Assembly (NCBI GenBank): GCA_023525975.1
Contig: CM042023.1
Span: 20,757,501 to 20,821,500, forward strand
Direction of reading: 5' to 3'
DNA from: Smallanthus sonchifolius
Taxonomy: Eukaryota > Streptophyta > Magnoliopsida > Asterales > Asteraceae
Length of the DNA: 64,000 bases
This document shows, one piece after another, positions 11,847-21,756 of this stretch (position 1 is the stretch's first letter; every line of letters starts with the position of its first letter). The notes under the pieces were generated by a model. The model ran no database searches. It was not told the DNA's origin and saw nothing but the letters and a program-made list of their open reading frames with translations. The translations under genes and the position numbers were made by a program.

Positions 11847-12509
11847 TCAAATGCCACTGCCAGCTGATGTAACATCGGATGTTGCATCATCGTCCTCATC
11901 CTGGTCTCCTGCAGGTGCATCCTCTAGTGCAACTCCTGCTGCTTCAACCGCTGCAAGTCGTGCCTCCACTTGCTCAATCCTGGTGTGGAGTATATCTAGG
12001 TTCCACTCTGCAGTGTTCAGCCGGTCTTCCATATCCACACATCCATTTGCCAAATTCTCATGGACTTTATCAGTGACTGCTAAATCTGAACTCAGTTTGT
12101 CAATTTTCTGATTCATCGAAATCTGTCGCTCTAATATACCAGAAATCTCCCCTGCTGCATCTCTCATGTTCCGGATCTCCCGGTCCATCCTAGCTACAAA
12201 GGCAGCTAACACCTGCTCAAAGGGGTACTGCAATGGTGGCAAAGCTCGCACAGAAGATGATGAAGAAGAAGCAATGTCAACAGTGAGTGGAGGTGGGACT
12301 TCCTCCTCGCGGATCCAGTTCCTGATCCTATCGGGATACCAATCCCAGTCCTGCGTGTTGCCTCTGACACGCACATGAATAGGCTCATCATACCCTACAG
12401 TGGTGTTAATCGGGTTGAGTCGACGTCTCCTCGGCTCTGGCAAAGGTACGGTAGGAACATCTTGCTCCTGAATGACTGGGGATGCGGGTGAATTAGGCGG
12501 TGTCGACAT
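11847..12509 (-). CDS. Extra coiled-coil ORF between PBS and gag of the chromovirus
   Basis: An intact 220-residue reading frame on the same strand as gag, from ATG at 12509, about 107 bp after the primer-binding site, to a stop at 11847-11849. The N-terminus is proline-rich (TPPNSPASPVIQEQ, PLPEPRRRRLNPIN). A serine run sits in the middle, then a long helical part (ISMNQKIDKLSSDLAVTD, then DMEDRLNTAEWNLDILHTRI and EQVEARLAAVEAAG), and an acidic tail (DQDEDDDATSD). Residues about 130-200 look like a coiled coil. I do not recognise the family. It could be an accessory protein or a displaced gag N-terminus. It is intact although the rest of the element is broken. Confidence 0.6.
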   Translation of the reverse strand: MSTPPNSPASPVIQEQDVPTVPLPEPRRRRLNPINTTVGYDEPIHVRVRGNTQDWDWYPDRIRNWIREEEVPPPLTVDIASSSSSSVRALPPLQYPFEQVLAAFVARMDREIRNMRDAAGEISGILERQISMNQKIDKLSSDLAVTDKVHENLANGCVDMEDRLNTAEWNLDILHTRIEQVEARLAAVEAAGVALEDAPAGDQDEDDDATSDVTSAGSGI

Positions 12510-12616
12510 TTCCTGTAACGGGATGAGTGAGTGCCATGTATGAGTGTAAGTGTTGTGTAACTAATGCATGTGCGTGGTTATAGTCTAGTATGCATTTCCT
12601 AGTTCTCTATAACCAA

Positions 12617-12630
12617 TGGCTCTGATACCA
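12617..12630 (-). other. Primer-binding site (initiator Met tRNA) of the chromovirus
   Basis: The - strand reads TGGTATCAGAGCCA three bases after the LTR end. This is the usual plant PBS complementary to the 3' end of initiator methionine tRNA. Confidence 0.95.
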
Positions 12631-12633
12631 ATC

Positions 12634-13936
12634 TGTCACACCCCCAAAATCCGCTAATGGAGTTTTACCGTTAGGAGCGTGACATCATTAAGTTTAGACA
12701 TCAAGTTCCAAATCACAAAGTTTTCACTTTTAGTAACCTATGATCTATTTAAGCTATTTGCATTCAATAATCCTTTAACTAGCCTCATTACAATCTTACT
12801 AACATACTAGAGTCAACTTATAACATCATACACACCTAGAAACCTTCACATTCAAAAATCACTTTTTAACAAAGTTTCCTCTATTAGTAAGTCGTCCATT
12901 ACACGCTTTGTTTACACAATTAACACGTCTAATCACTCCCAAATCTTTCAACTAATATAATTACAACTATATTAATCATATTTCACGTCTAGCATGCAAT
13001 TCCTATACTTCACATAATCAACAAATCTCAATTTACACCTCGTATGAAAACTAGGGTTTCACATATTTTCATAAAATCACCAAATCGATACAATACTATC
13101 AATCAATTAATCAATTCATTAATATATTTCAAAAATATCAAGTTTGGATGAACTAGGGTTTCGATCTTAAAAATAAAAATGAAATAACGACGGAATTCGA
13201 TGAAATAACTTACATAGGAATGTTAGGAATGCCTAGACTAGCTCGTATCTACTTCCGAATGCAAGATTAAAGATCGAATGATGTGTGTTTGGGTGGTTTG
13301 AAGCTCTCGGCTAGGGGTGGGGGTTGGGAGATCGCGACGGCCAAGAAGAAAAAAGGGAATTAGTGTTTTAAATTTTTTAATTTCCTTATATACATGCATG
13401 CATGGGTTTTTTTTTTAATTGGGCTTTCTAAAGGTTCATGGGCTAATTTAATTTTAATTAATACTAATTAATAATTAGATCCTAATAACTATTATTTTTA
13501 TAAAAATTCTAACTTCTATAAAAATAATTAACACGATCAGTATTTGATAAACATGCGCGATATCAAGAAAATTCACATAATTCACGTAACATGTAAAATC
13601 ACATAATTTGTATTAATTATAAATTATTAATTGTTTGAAATATTATTCTTGATTAATCACCAACGTTCCGAGTTAGACTCAAGTGCGATCCGGAAATTCT
13701 ACGAATTACCGTTGTGTGTGAATTAACTGACACATTTAATTAACCCTAATTAAATGTAATGCACGTGCAACTAACTGAGATAACTGAGTTTGCATTGTTT
13801 GACCTAACGATGTTTGTGTTAACGGAGTTAACCTGAATTTGCCGGATGTCACATCATCCCCTTGTTGAAAGAATTTTTGTCCCAAAAATTAAACGAAGTC
13901 GGTAACGTCTGAAACAAAAAGTTTAGGTTTGTCACA
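12634..13936 (-). repeat. 5' LTR of the chromovirus (1303 bp, internally deleted)
   Basis: Nearly the same as the left LTR at both ends, but the sequence goes straight from GGAGCGTGACAT to CATTAAGTTTAGACATC. About 1.2 kb is absent compared with 4805-6015 of the other LTR, with ACAT at the join. The loss must postdate insertion because both LTRs are copied from one template. Confidence 0.93.
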
Positions 13937-13941
13937 GGTGT

Positions 13942-15757
13942 GATCCAAGTCCACCTGCCGAAGGTTCATTTCTGAGGAAACCCGGACGCACTCTGCCTCC
14001 TTAGCCGCTACTTTCCAGGACAGACTGGCCACTTCCTCCCGAAGTCGAGTAATTTCAACATCTTGGGACTTAGAACCCTGAATTAGGGAATCTACTTTCT
14101 GAAGCTCAGTCCTCGCCTCCCCCAGCTCGAAGCCGTCGACCCTGTTCCTCCAAATCCTTCGAAAGCTTAAACTTCTCGGCCATAGTTTTCTCCAAGTAAG
14201 CACCAAAATCATTATGCCGAGATAAAAGAGCATGATACCGCTCCTCGAAATAAAGCATCATGTGATACATCTCTATTGTGCGAGAAAGGGCATTAGCCAT
14301 GAAAAAGCTATACTCGCTACTGAGACGAGAAGTAGCAATGCCCCTATTAAATACTCTCTCCCCATAAGGAAGGACATGCTCAAAGAAGTCATGGCTAACC
14401 TCCGATGAGTCAAGCACAGCACTGGTAGCCACTAACCAGTTGAGGAAGAAGGGGGCAGCTAAGTCCTCCCCAGATAAAGGAGGAATCTCATCTCCGTGGC
14501 CTAGCTCATTGGGAAAGTTGTCGTCAAAAGGGCGTGATCTAGAAGCCTTGCCTCCAACGACGCAAGAAGAGGAGGAGGAAGCACCACCAGTAGGGGGCGA
14601 GGAGACACGAACGGGGGGAGGAGAGAAATGGGTAATCCGATCAGCAGGAGGATCAACTGGCAAGTCCGGCTGCATCGGGAAAGACTGAAGGGGGAGAGGA
14701 GCAGATGTTGGGGTAATAGCAGGAATAGGAGAAGAGGGATTAAAAATCACCTGTATGTTAGGGCGTTTTGAGGATGGGTCGCTAGTAGACTCCTCCACCT
14801 TCTTTTTGCCCCGACGAGTCAGGGGCACCTCCGCATGCTCATCCTCCCACTACAAAGGGCTAATAATAATCCCTTGGCTGGCCGAGGCACTTTGAGCTGA
14901 TGAGACATGAGCCGGGCTACCCGCAGCACCAGGAACGACATCAACAACTTTCCAGGTAACGCCAAGATCACCCCCATCACGATATCCAACAAATCTACTT
15001 CTGCAAGAAAAAAGTAAAAAATCAGAAACAGTTAAATCAATGTAAGCATAATAAGAACAACCCTCTTCTCACCTACACCATTGCGGACGGGAACAGGGCG
15101 GAGAAGAGGCGTATCCCAAATTTGGCTCACACCAGCTAGAACCAGAGCTGGTTCATCATAAACAGTAATGGGAGAAGGACCAGAAGATAAGAGAGTACAC
15201 AATCCATCCTCATAAGTACCCTGGAGAGGGGACGGATCATCAATAGGGGCATTGATGTCCCGACGGGGTAGGGTAACGGAAAGAGAAGCAGAAGAAACAT
15301 AGAAATATTGATCTTTCCAATTCTTTAGGGAACTGGGGATCTTGAGAGCCATGAAAGGGCTAGGTTTCTTTCTTTTGATAAATGTAAACCAATCAGCGGC
15401 TGTGCCGAGGTGATAGAACACACGGAAAAGATTCACCGATGGCCATCCGCCATAGGCACGGCACGCCACCTGAAAGTGAGTAGCTTTGCATAAGCCAAGA
15501 GGGTTAAACTGGTCAAAACGGGCGCCGTAGAACAGAAGAAGCTCTAACAAAAAAGAAGTAAGGGGAAGGCGACAGTTTGCAAACTCAACATTTTTGGTAT
15601 AAAGAGTCATCATGCCATCAGGAGCGATAGCAGTTTGTACAGGGACGGGCAAAGTCGAATTTAATTCGGGACGGATGTCATACTTACTACAAAAAGCCCT
15701 AAACTCTTGAGGGGAAAGTACAGAAGGGGTAACACTAAGATTGTGGCGCTCACCCAT
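13942..15757 (-). pseudogene. Antisense ORF (aORF), N-terminal part with putative gypsy-type transposase domain
   Basis: Starts at ATG 15757 (MGERHNLSVTPSVLSPQEF). Residues 1-240 hold LPLTSFLLELLLFYGARFDQ and NLFRVFYHLGTAADWFTF, typical of the Transposase_28 domain ('putative gypsy type transposase') of plant element-borne proteins; the name does not prove transposase activity. An intron lies at about 15003-15075 (acceptor TTCTTGCAG near 15003). Coding resumes as FVGYRDGGDLGVTWKVVD, meets one stop (TAG near 14850), then continues VPLTRRGKKKVEE with a serine/proline-rich linker and helical repeats down to 13942. There the nested chromovirus cuts it. The gene faces against pol, as known for Tat/Retand elements. 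Confidence 0.75.
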
Positions 15758-16186
15758 GTCGCAAATAAAAAAAAGCAGGAGAAGGAAGAATCAGAAGAAA
15801 GATAAAATAAATTCAGCTGGTTCCATACGACAGGGAGAAGGAATAAGGGATGTATAAAAATGGTCGGATGAAGGAAGAAAATATGAAGCAAAGTTTTGGA
15901 GAGAAAAAAGCGTAAGAGAAAAGAAATAAAGTTACAACAATTATAAAGGGAAAGAGTAAGTCGGTTAAAAAGTAATTTGAATTTCAAACGTTAGAAAGGG
16001 ACAGCTGATCGACACGTGGAAGATCCCCTCCTCAGAAGCCATTGGATATATGTACCTAAGAAGAACTCAAGAACCTACGAATAACAGTTGTCTTCCACCT
16101 ACAACTCAACAGACACTTCAGATTCTCAAAGAGAGAGAACGAAAAATTAGTCTATCACCTGCTCTGACATGGCCAAAGCAACTAAT

Positions 16187-16200
16187 AGACTAGGGGGACT
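16187..16200 (+). other. Polypurine tract of the Tat-type element
   Basis: AGACTAGGGGGACT lies immediately before the LTR start TGTTGGGATATTG, in the + orientation like the pol fragment. Confidence 0.7.
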
Positions 16201-16791
16201 TGTTGGGATATTGTTCGGAAAGAAGTCCGGACATATCCCAAAACCCAGGCCCAGATAAACATTCACAAAAGTATAGTGACCTACAGCCCGGCCTATGAAC
16301 TCAAAAGTCGGGCTTTAGTTAAAGACCCGGCAAACGGGCAAGACCTAGCAATATCCAGGAAGAAAAGACAAAGAGCTAACGGTAAAAGGAGACAAGAATC
16401 TATACATCAGAGTACGAACCAATCAAGATAGGAGGCCCAATAGTGCATAAACCATTACTAACAACCTTAAACAATGGTCCAAGCATTACATATCCAGGCC
16501 AATAAGATAAAAATACGCTCCAAGCTAAAGACAAACAATCACCAGTTATAAATACCCCATCAAACCCAAGGTGATGTTCATGTTCTCATTCATTTCTCAT
16601 ACCTACTCCATACTTGTATTTCTCATTCACACCCTATACTTACTCTCACGCCGGAGAATGGTCACAGCGACACCCCCGGGTTCCTCACTGTGACGAGACT
16701 AACAGTCTTCTTGTTTTACTAGGTCAAGCTCAGCATAACCCTTCTGGAGACTCTAGGAGAACCTAATTATTCGTAAATCTTGGAGTTTACA
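16201..16791 (+). repeat. 3' LTR of the Tat-type element
   Basis: Starts TGTTGGGATATTG after the purine tract and ends near GGAGTTTACA (16791; 16793 is also possible). It contains TATAAATA at 16547-16554. The 5' LTR lies outside the window, so the exact end could not be confirmed by comparison. Confidence 0.75.
16547..16554 (+). promoter_or_regulatory. TATA box of the LTR promoter
   Basis: TATAAATA in the 3' LTR on the + strand, about 470 bp upstream of the TBL start codon. It could in principle drive read-out transcription into that gene. Confidence 0.55.
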
Positions 16792-16949
16792 CATACTATT
16801 ATTTTATCCTTCAATATAAAGAAGACAAAACAATGAAAAATAAAACTATATATTTTCAAAACTTTGGGTAACATATAAATAATATGCATCCAAAATTTCA
16901 CACACATAAATTAAAAAAGGTGTTATTTTCTTATTAAATTTTCCACATG

Positions 16950-16960
16950 TATATATAAAA
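16950..16960 (+). promoter_or_regulatory. TATA box of the TBL gene
   Basis: TATATATAAAA lies 59 bp before the ATG at 17019. Transcription would start near 16985, in a pyrimidine-rich stretch (CCTCTCTCTCATATTCC). Only about 160 bp separate it from the LTR end. Confidence 0.6.
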
Positions 16961-17018
16961 ACTTTTTACAAGTATCACCTCCCTTATTCAGGCCTCTCTC
17001 TCATATTCCTTCTTCCCC

Positions 17019-20000
17019 ATGAAGCAGACTGGTATTGGCTTCCCCCATGGCAAGAACTATCAAGGTACAATCCATCTAACCACCTCCAAGATACTCTTAC
17101 TCATAACCCTAACCCTAATCACCTTAACTATCATCCCTTTATATTTCCCTTTCCACAAATTCCCATCCCTCTCCTTCTCCAACCATTCTCCCATCTCACC
17201 GGCCGACACCATCCCGCCGGCGAACCACTCCCACGACACCCTCATCGCCATCGACGACAACCACCACAAATGCGATGTGTTCTCCGGCGAGTGGGTTCCA
17301 AACCCTAACGCTCCTTATTACCATAACACCACGTGTTGGGCCATCCATGAACACCAGAACTGCCAGAAATATGGACGACCCGATTCAGATTACATGAAGT
17401 GGAGGTGGAAACCGGATGACTGTGATCTACCTGTTTTTAATCCGTACCAGTTCTTGGAGATCATGAGGGATAAAGCTTTGGCTTTTGTGGGTGATTCGGT
17501 TGGTAGGAACCAAATGCAATCTTTGATTTGCATGCTATCTAGGGTATGTTCATCTCTTTATCTTTTAATTAATTCATCTTTGTTTATCAATTATTTAAAT
17601 AATTAAATTGTTTACAGTTTATATTTATTGAAAATATCAAGTCTTGATCATCATATAAATTCTTGTTTTAAAAAGATTTGATCTTGATGATCAAGTTATA
17701 TATGCTCTTGGTGTTTTTTTAATAATTTTAAATATTTTTTTTGTTGAAAATTTTGCATCTAATTTTTCCAGAAAAAAAGAATCAAGATTCGGAATTGTGG
17801 GAACAAAAGTCGAGAGCTGTTGAGCTCTCATTTTCACATTACGTATAATTTATTAACCATTTTATTAAATATATATATATAGGCTTTAAGTTACACAGAT
17901 AGTGCGTATGGTTTGCAGAAAGTAACAAGTTTAGGTAGTAAGGGTTTAAAATAACAGGTTTGAGTTTTATGGTTTAAACTTTGTAATGAGTTTAGGTATT
18001 AAGGCTAACTTTCGTAAATTTTTCTGTTAAGTATGTGGTGAAATGACTAAAATACCCTTTGCTGAAAGTAACAGGTACTAAGGGTTTAAAGTAAAAGGAC
18101 ATTTTGTCATTTCACCCTAAGTTAACAGAAAAGTTAATGGGTGTTAACCTTAAGACCCAAACTTATTACAAAATTGAAAGAACAAAACCCAAACATATTA
18201 CTTTAAACCCATAATACCTAAACCTGTTACTTTTCGCAAATTACAAATACTATCGGTTTAATTAACTCTAATAATAATTTTAATAGTGAAGAACTAAATG
18301 TTTGTAATTAATTGTTTAATAATATATTTTCAAGATGATTAGTTATGCGTGATATCTCAGATATCGTTATAAATAATATTATATGTATATTATTTTTAAT
18401 TCTTTGGAAAAAGTGAAACCTCGAAAAAAGGTGATAGACCATTTTAAAAGTTATCATATAGTTTTGTATTATATTAGCTTCATTGACTTGTATTAAAGTA
18501 GGTGACCGACTGATATTTTTGATGGGGAAATAATTATAATATAATGACGTTTAATTTTGAAATTTTGGTAGCTTCTAAACTGTATGCAATTATTTTATAT
18601 TTATACACGTATGTCACGTATGTAGTTTTATTTATATTTATTTAAAAAAAAATGAGATGATGAATATAATTTTACATTTTTAAAATATTAAATATAGTAA
18701 AAAAATTTATTCATTTAGTTTATGGATTAGATTCAGATAAAAAAAAAATTTAAATCTAGAAAGGGTGACAATAATTTATGGTCATTAGATATATTTTTAA
18801 TAGTTGAGATAAAATTATAGGAGAAAAAATTTTTGGAAGGGTATTTTAGTTATTACCACTTTTGTTGACTTTTTATCAAGTCCTTTTTTTAAACGTTCAT
18901 AACTTTTACATACGACATTAATTTTTTTTTAAAGTTATACCATAAAAACGAGCGTTTTTTATCTTTAAAACGAGTATAGTTTCGTTATATACAAAAACGA
19001 AAAAAAAATTACGTTTTCCAGCTCATTGTGATTATTGTTTATCATTATGTCTAATATCAAGTCATTGTGTCTAATGTCAAATATTTTTCTAATGTTAGGT
19101 CATTGCGTCAAATATTTTTAATCACTATGTTATATATAATACATAAAAACAGCGACAAAAATAACACGAAATTATCTAAAACGTAAAATACAATGATGGA
19201 TACATATAACACAATGATGAAAAATATTTGATACAATTACCTGACATTAGACACAATGACCAGACCTGACATTAGACACAATGATCTGACGTATTTGACA
19301 CAATGACTAATATACTCTTCCTTCAAAAACAATAAAAGTACATATGTTAAGTTCAGAATTCTTTTTAGATTAAATATCCTTTTTTAGTATAACTTTAATC
19401 CAATATCTTTTAGTTTAGGAAATAACACATGAATGATGTGTACAAAAGACTTTAAAAAATATGCATTGACCATTTTAGTTGGTGACCAAATTTAGGGAAT
19501 ATATTCTTGAGGGAACATGAACATATGTGCATGGATTCTTCCACCATGCTTTTATCTTCACTGTCTTTTTTCCAGAAATTTCGTCGTCTTGTCTACTGAT
19601 ATCATGATCATAAGCTCTGCATTTGCATGTGCGTTACTTCATACAAATGGCTTCATCTTGAGTATGCATATGTCACTTGACAACGACAATATAAACCACC
19701 AACAACTCAATGAATCTTAATTGACTGTTTTGGTTTGTAAATTTTTTAAAGATCTTCACCATTTCACTATAAATCAGAATGATTTCACCTACGGACATAT
19801 CCGTCAGTGAAAACGGGACCGGTCGGTAATCCGTCGGAAAGCAGAGTGTGAGACGTGAGTAATGGTTTACCGATGGGTTACTAACGGAATTTACCGAGGA
19901 TTACCGACATGAAGTATCACTGACAAATTATCAACAACTTTGTTGACGTCACCACTAAGGCGTTAGTGTCGATGAATTACTGGTAGATTTTTTTTTTTGG

Positions 20001-20970
20001 GGAGGGGGGGGGGAGGGGGTTAGTGGGAACTATAACTGATACTTTCTGGCTTCTGTCAGTGATACTCTTTATTCTACTAGTGTTTTGTATATAAAACAAC
20101 TTTACCAACAAATTTATAATAATCTTAAAACATATTTTGAACGACTCTTCTTAGGTGGAGTATCCAATCGACGTCTCAACAACGAAAGACGACGACTTCA
20201 AGCGTTGGTACTACGTCTCGTACAATTTCACCATGGCCACATATTGGTCCCCATTTTTGGTGAAGTTCAATCAACCCGACACTGATGGTCCAACTCACAC
20301 AGGCATCTTCAATCTATACCTAGACGAGTTCGATGAGAAATGGACCAACCAAATTGACGAGTTCAATTACCTAATCCTAAACGGAGGTCATTGGTTCTCA
20401 CGGCCTTCATTCTACTATGAAGGCTGTGAGGTAGTTGGCTGCAAATTTTGTCAGCAAGACAATATCACCGACTACCCGATGACATTCGGGTATCGAAGGG
20501 CGTTAAATACCGCATACAATGGGATCATGAGCCGGGAAAACTTCAAGGGTGTGACGATTTTACGAACATTCGCACCGATGCATTTTGAAGGTGGGGAATG
20601 GAATGGAGGAGGGGATTGCATAAGAAGAAAGCCTTTTAAGAATAATGAGGTAAGGTTAGAGGGTTCTAATTTAGAGTTGTATTTGGCCCAGATGGAAGAA
20701 TTCAATGAAGCCCAAAAGAAGGCGACGGAAAATGGGCTGAAATTTAGGCTTATGGATATAACCCAGCCCATGTTGTTAAGGCCTGATGGACACCCAAGTA
20801 AATATGGGCATTGGCCCAGTGAGAAGGTGACTTTATATAATGATTGTGTGCATTGGTGCCTACCTGGGCCTATTGACACGTGGAGTGATTTCCTGCTACA
20901 TATGTTGAAGATGGAGGGTAGGAGATCTGCCCAAGAGAAGCTTATTCGTAAAAGGAAAATAGCAAGTTAA
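17019..20970 (+). CDS. TBL: Trichome birefringence-like (TBL) polysaccharide O-acetyltransferase, two exons
   Basis: Exon 1 is 17019-17543 (175 codons) and exon 2 is 20155-20970; the intron of 2611 bp is GTATGT...TTAG. The join SR|VEYPIDVS keeps the frame and gives 446 residues. A signal anchor lies at about residues 23-43 (ILLLITLTLITLTIIPLYF), placing the protein in the Golgi membrane. The TBL domain starts at CDVFSGEWVPNP. The catalytic GDS is at 158-160 (AFVGDSVGRNQ) and the DxxH motif at 405-408 (DCVHWCLPGPIDTW). Family members transfer acetyl groups to wall polysaccharides. The text CWAIHEHQNC...GRPDSDYMKWRWKPDDC is closest, from memory, to the AXY4/TBL19-27 clade, so xyloglucan is the likely acceptor; that is inference. 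The gene looks intact. Confidence 0.93.
17898..18254. mobile_element. Foldback MITE in the TBL intron
   Basis: The left arm GATAGTGCGTATGGTTTGCA continues as GAAAGTAACAAGTTTAGG. It pairs with the right arm, whose reverse complement reads GATAGTATTTGTAATTTGCG then AAAAGTAACAGGTTTAGG. Pairing runs through most of the 357 bp (for example GGTGAAATGAC against GTCATTTCACC), so it is almost wholly palindromic. The exact ends and target duplication were not resolved. Confidence 0.75.
19023..19307. mobile_element. Palindromic repeat of CATTGTGTCTAATGTC units in the TBL intron
   Basis: The left half repeats TCATTGTGTCTAATGTCA. The right half carries the inverse TGACATTAGACACAATGA twice. This is a foldback or MITE-like block; ends are approximate. 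Confidence 0.65.
19765..20082. mobile_element. Miniature CACTA element in the TBL intron
   Basis: 318 bp starting CACTATAAATCAG and ending TTCTACTAGTG, with TTT on both sides (19762-19764 and 20083-20085), the 3-bp duplication size of CACTA transposons. Inside are repeats of ACCGACGG-like motifs (GGTCGGTAATCCGTCGG, TTACCGATGG), typical subterminal repeats. It ends 72 bp before exon 2. There is no coding capacity. Confidence 0.75.
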
Positions 20971-21480
20971 ACTTTTTAGTTTTTACCCCTCTTTTTAAAG
21001 ACAAAAGGGGATAAAAAAAACTTTTTTTTTATAAAGAAAGTTATTATTATCATTCCAACCCTTGTTATTTTATAGTTTCTTTTTGTTGTAACGTTTTATA
21101 CAGAATATTTATGATCAATTTTGAGCATTTGTATCAGTATGCTTACACGATCTTAAAGCAAGTCTTGTTCCAAAAGATGAGGGGGAAACCGGATAAGATG
21201 CCGGGCTTTTTATTAGTTAGCCCTGGTAAAGTCTTTAGGCGACCCGTATCGGGTGTTTTAGTCACCTCTTAATGTTTCTTTAATTATGTGCAAATGAACT
21301 GTCGTTTTATGGCTTTTTATTTCTTTTGTTACTTTAAATAATAGCGGAAATTTCATTAAAAGATAAAGAAAGTTATAAAAACTCGTATAAGTGTCGAAGT
21401 AAATTTTCTCAAACGTTATAGGTTAATTTTGATAAATCAAGGGGAACCTGACCATGTGTTCTAGCCAGGGTTTAGGTAAA
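20971..21480. other. 3' flank of the TBL gene
   Basis: AT-rich 3' untranslated sequence, then unassigned sequence. The stretch 21170-21290 is less AT-rich and contains a possible small hairpin, but no gene was seen. Confidence 0.4.
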
Positions 21481-21756
21481 GAGGTGCATAAAAAAACGGT
21501 TTGGGAATTCAAACCGGTTTGCAAATTGAACCGCACCAAAAACAAAACTGGTTTAGGTGAAATCGGTTCGTAACCCTATAGGCTGGAACCGGTTTAACCT
21601 GAACCGAACCGGTCAAAGGCCCATCAAGAACTAGTTTCAAACCGGCCAACCCCCCCCCCCCCCCTAAAAACCGGTTTTGACGTATGTTGACTAATACTGA
21701 CCGGTTTCAAATCAAACCGGTTTGGTTTGGAAAATCGATTTGTGCACCTCTAGCTC
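21481..21756. mobile_element. hAT-type MITE with 8-bp TSD
   Basis: 276 bp between two copies of TAGGTAAA (21473-21480 and 21757-21764). The ends carry inverted GAGGTGCATAAA and TTTGTGCACCTC. The interior is rich in AACCGGTTT palindromes, with a run of C at about 21649-21664. An 8-bp duplication is the hallmark of hAT transposons. Confidence 0.8.

Larger units (their letters stand above)
4753..13936 (-). mobile_element. Complete chromodomain Ty3/gypsy element (Tekay/Del-like), nested
   Basis: This 9184-bp element lies on the - strand and is flanked by perfect 5-bp duplications GGTGT (4748-4752 and 13937-13941). It runs from the 5' LTR at 12634-13936 through PBS, an extra ORF, gag, protease, RT, RNase H, integrase and chromodomain to a polypurine tract and the 3' LTR at 4753-7278. 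A chromodomain fused to the integrase C-terminus is the mark of chromoviruses; the long LTRs and protein style suggest Tekay/Del. It is not autonomous: the integrase catalytic core is deleted and several stops interrupt gag and pol. The two LTRs differ by a 1.2-kb deletion. Confidence 0.93.
1..16791 (+). mobile_element. 3' part of a Tat/Retand-type Ty3/gypsy retrotransposon with nested insertions
   Basis: From left to right are the integrase C-terminus on the + strand, an 87-bp tandem array, an antisense additional ORF, a purine-rich tract and a 3' LTR. This order (gag-pol, tandem repeats, antisense ORF, LTR) is known for the Tat/Retand lineage of plant gypsy elements. The 5' LTR, gag and most of pol lie before the window. 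Two younger elements (1682-4332 and 4753-13936) sit in the antisense ORF. Removing them and one copy of each 5-bp target duplication rejoins its coding pieces. The element is dead: pol has stops and frameshifts and the antisense ORF has at least one stop. The lineage call rests on layout and protein look-alikes. Confidence 0.8.
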
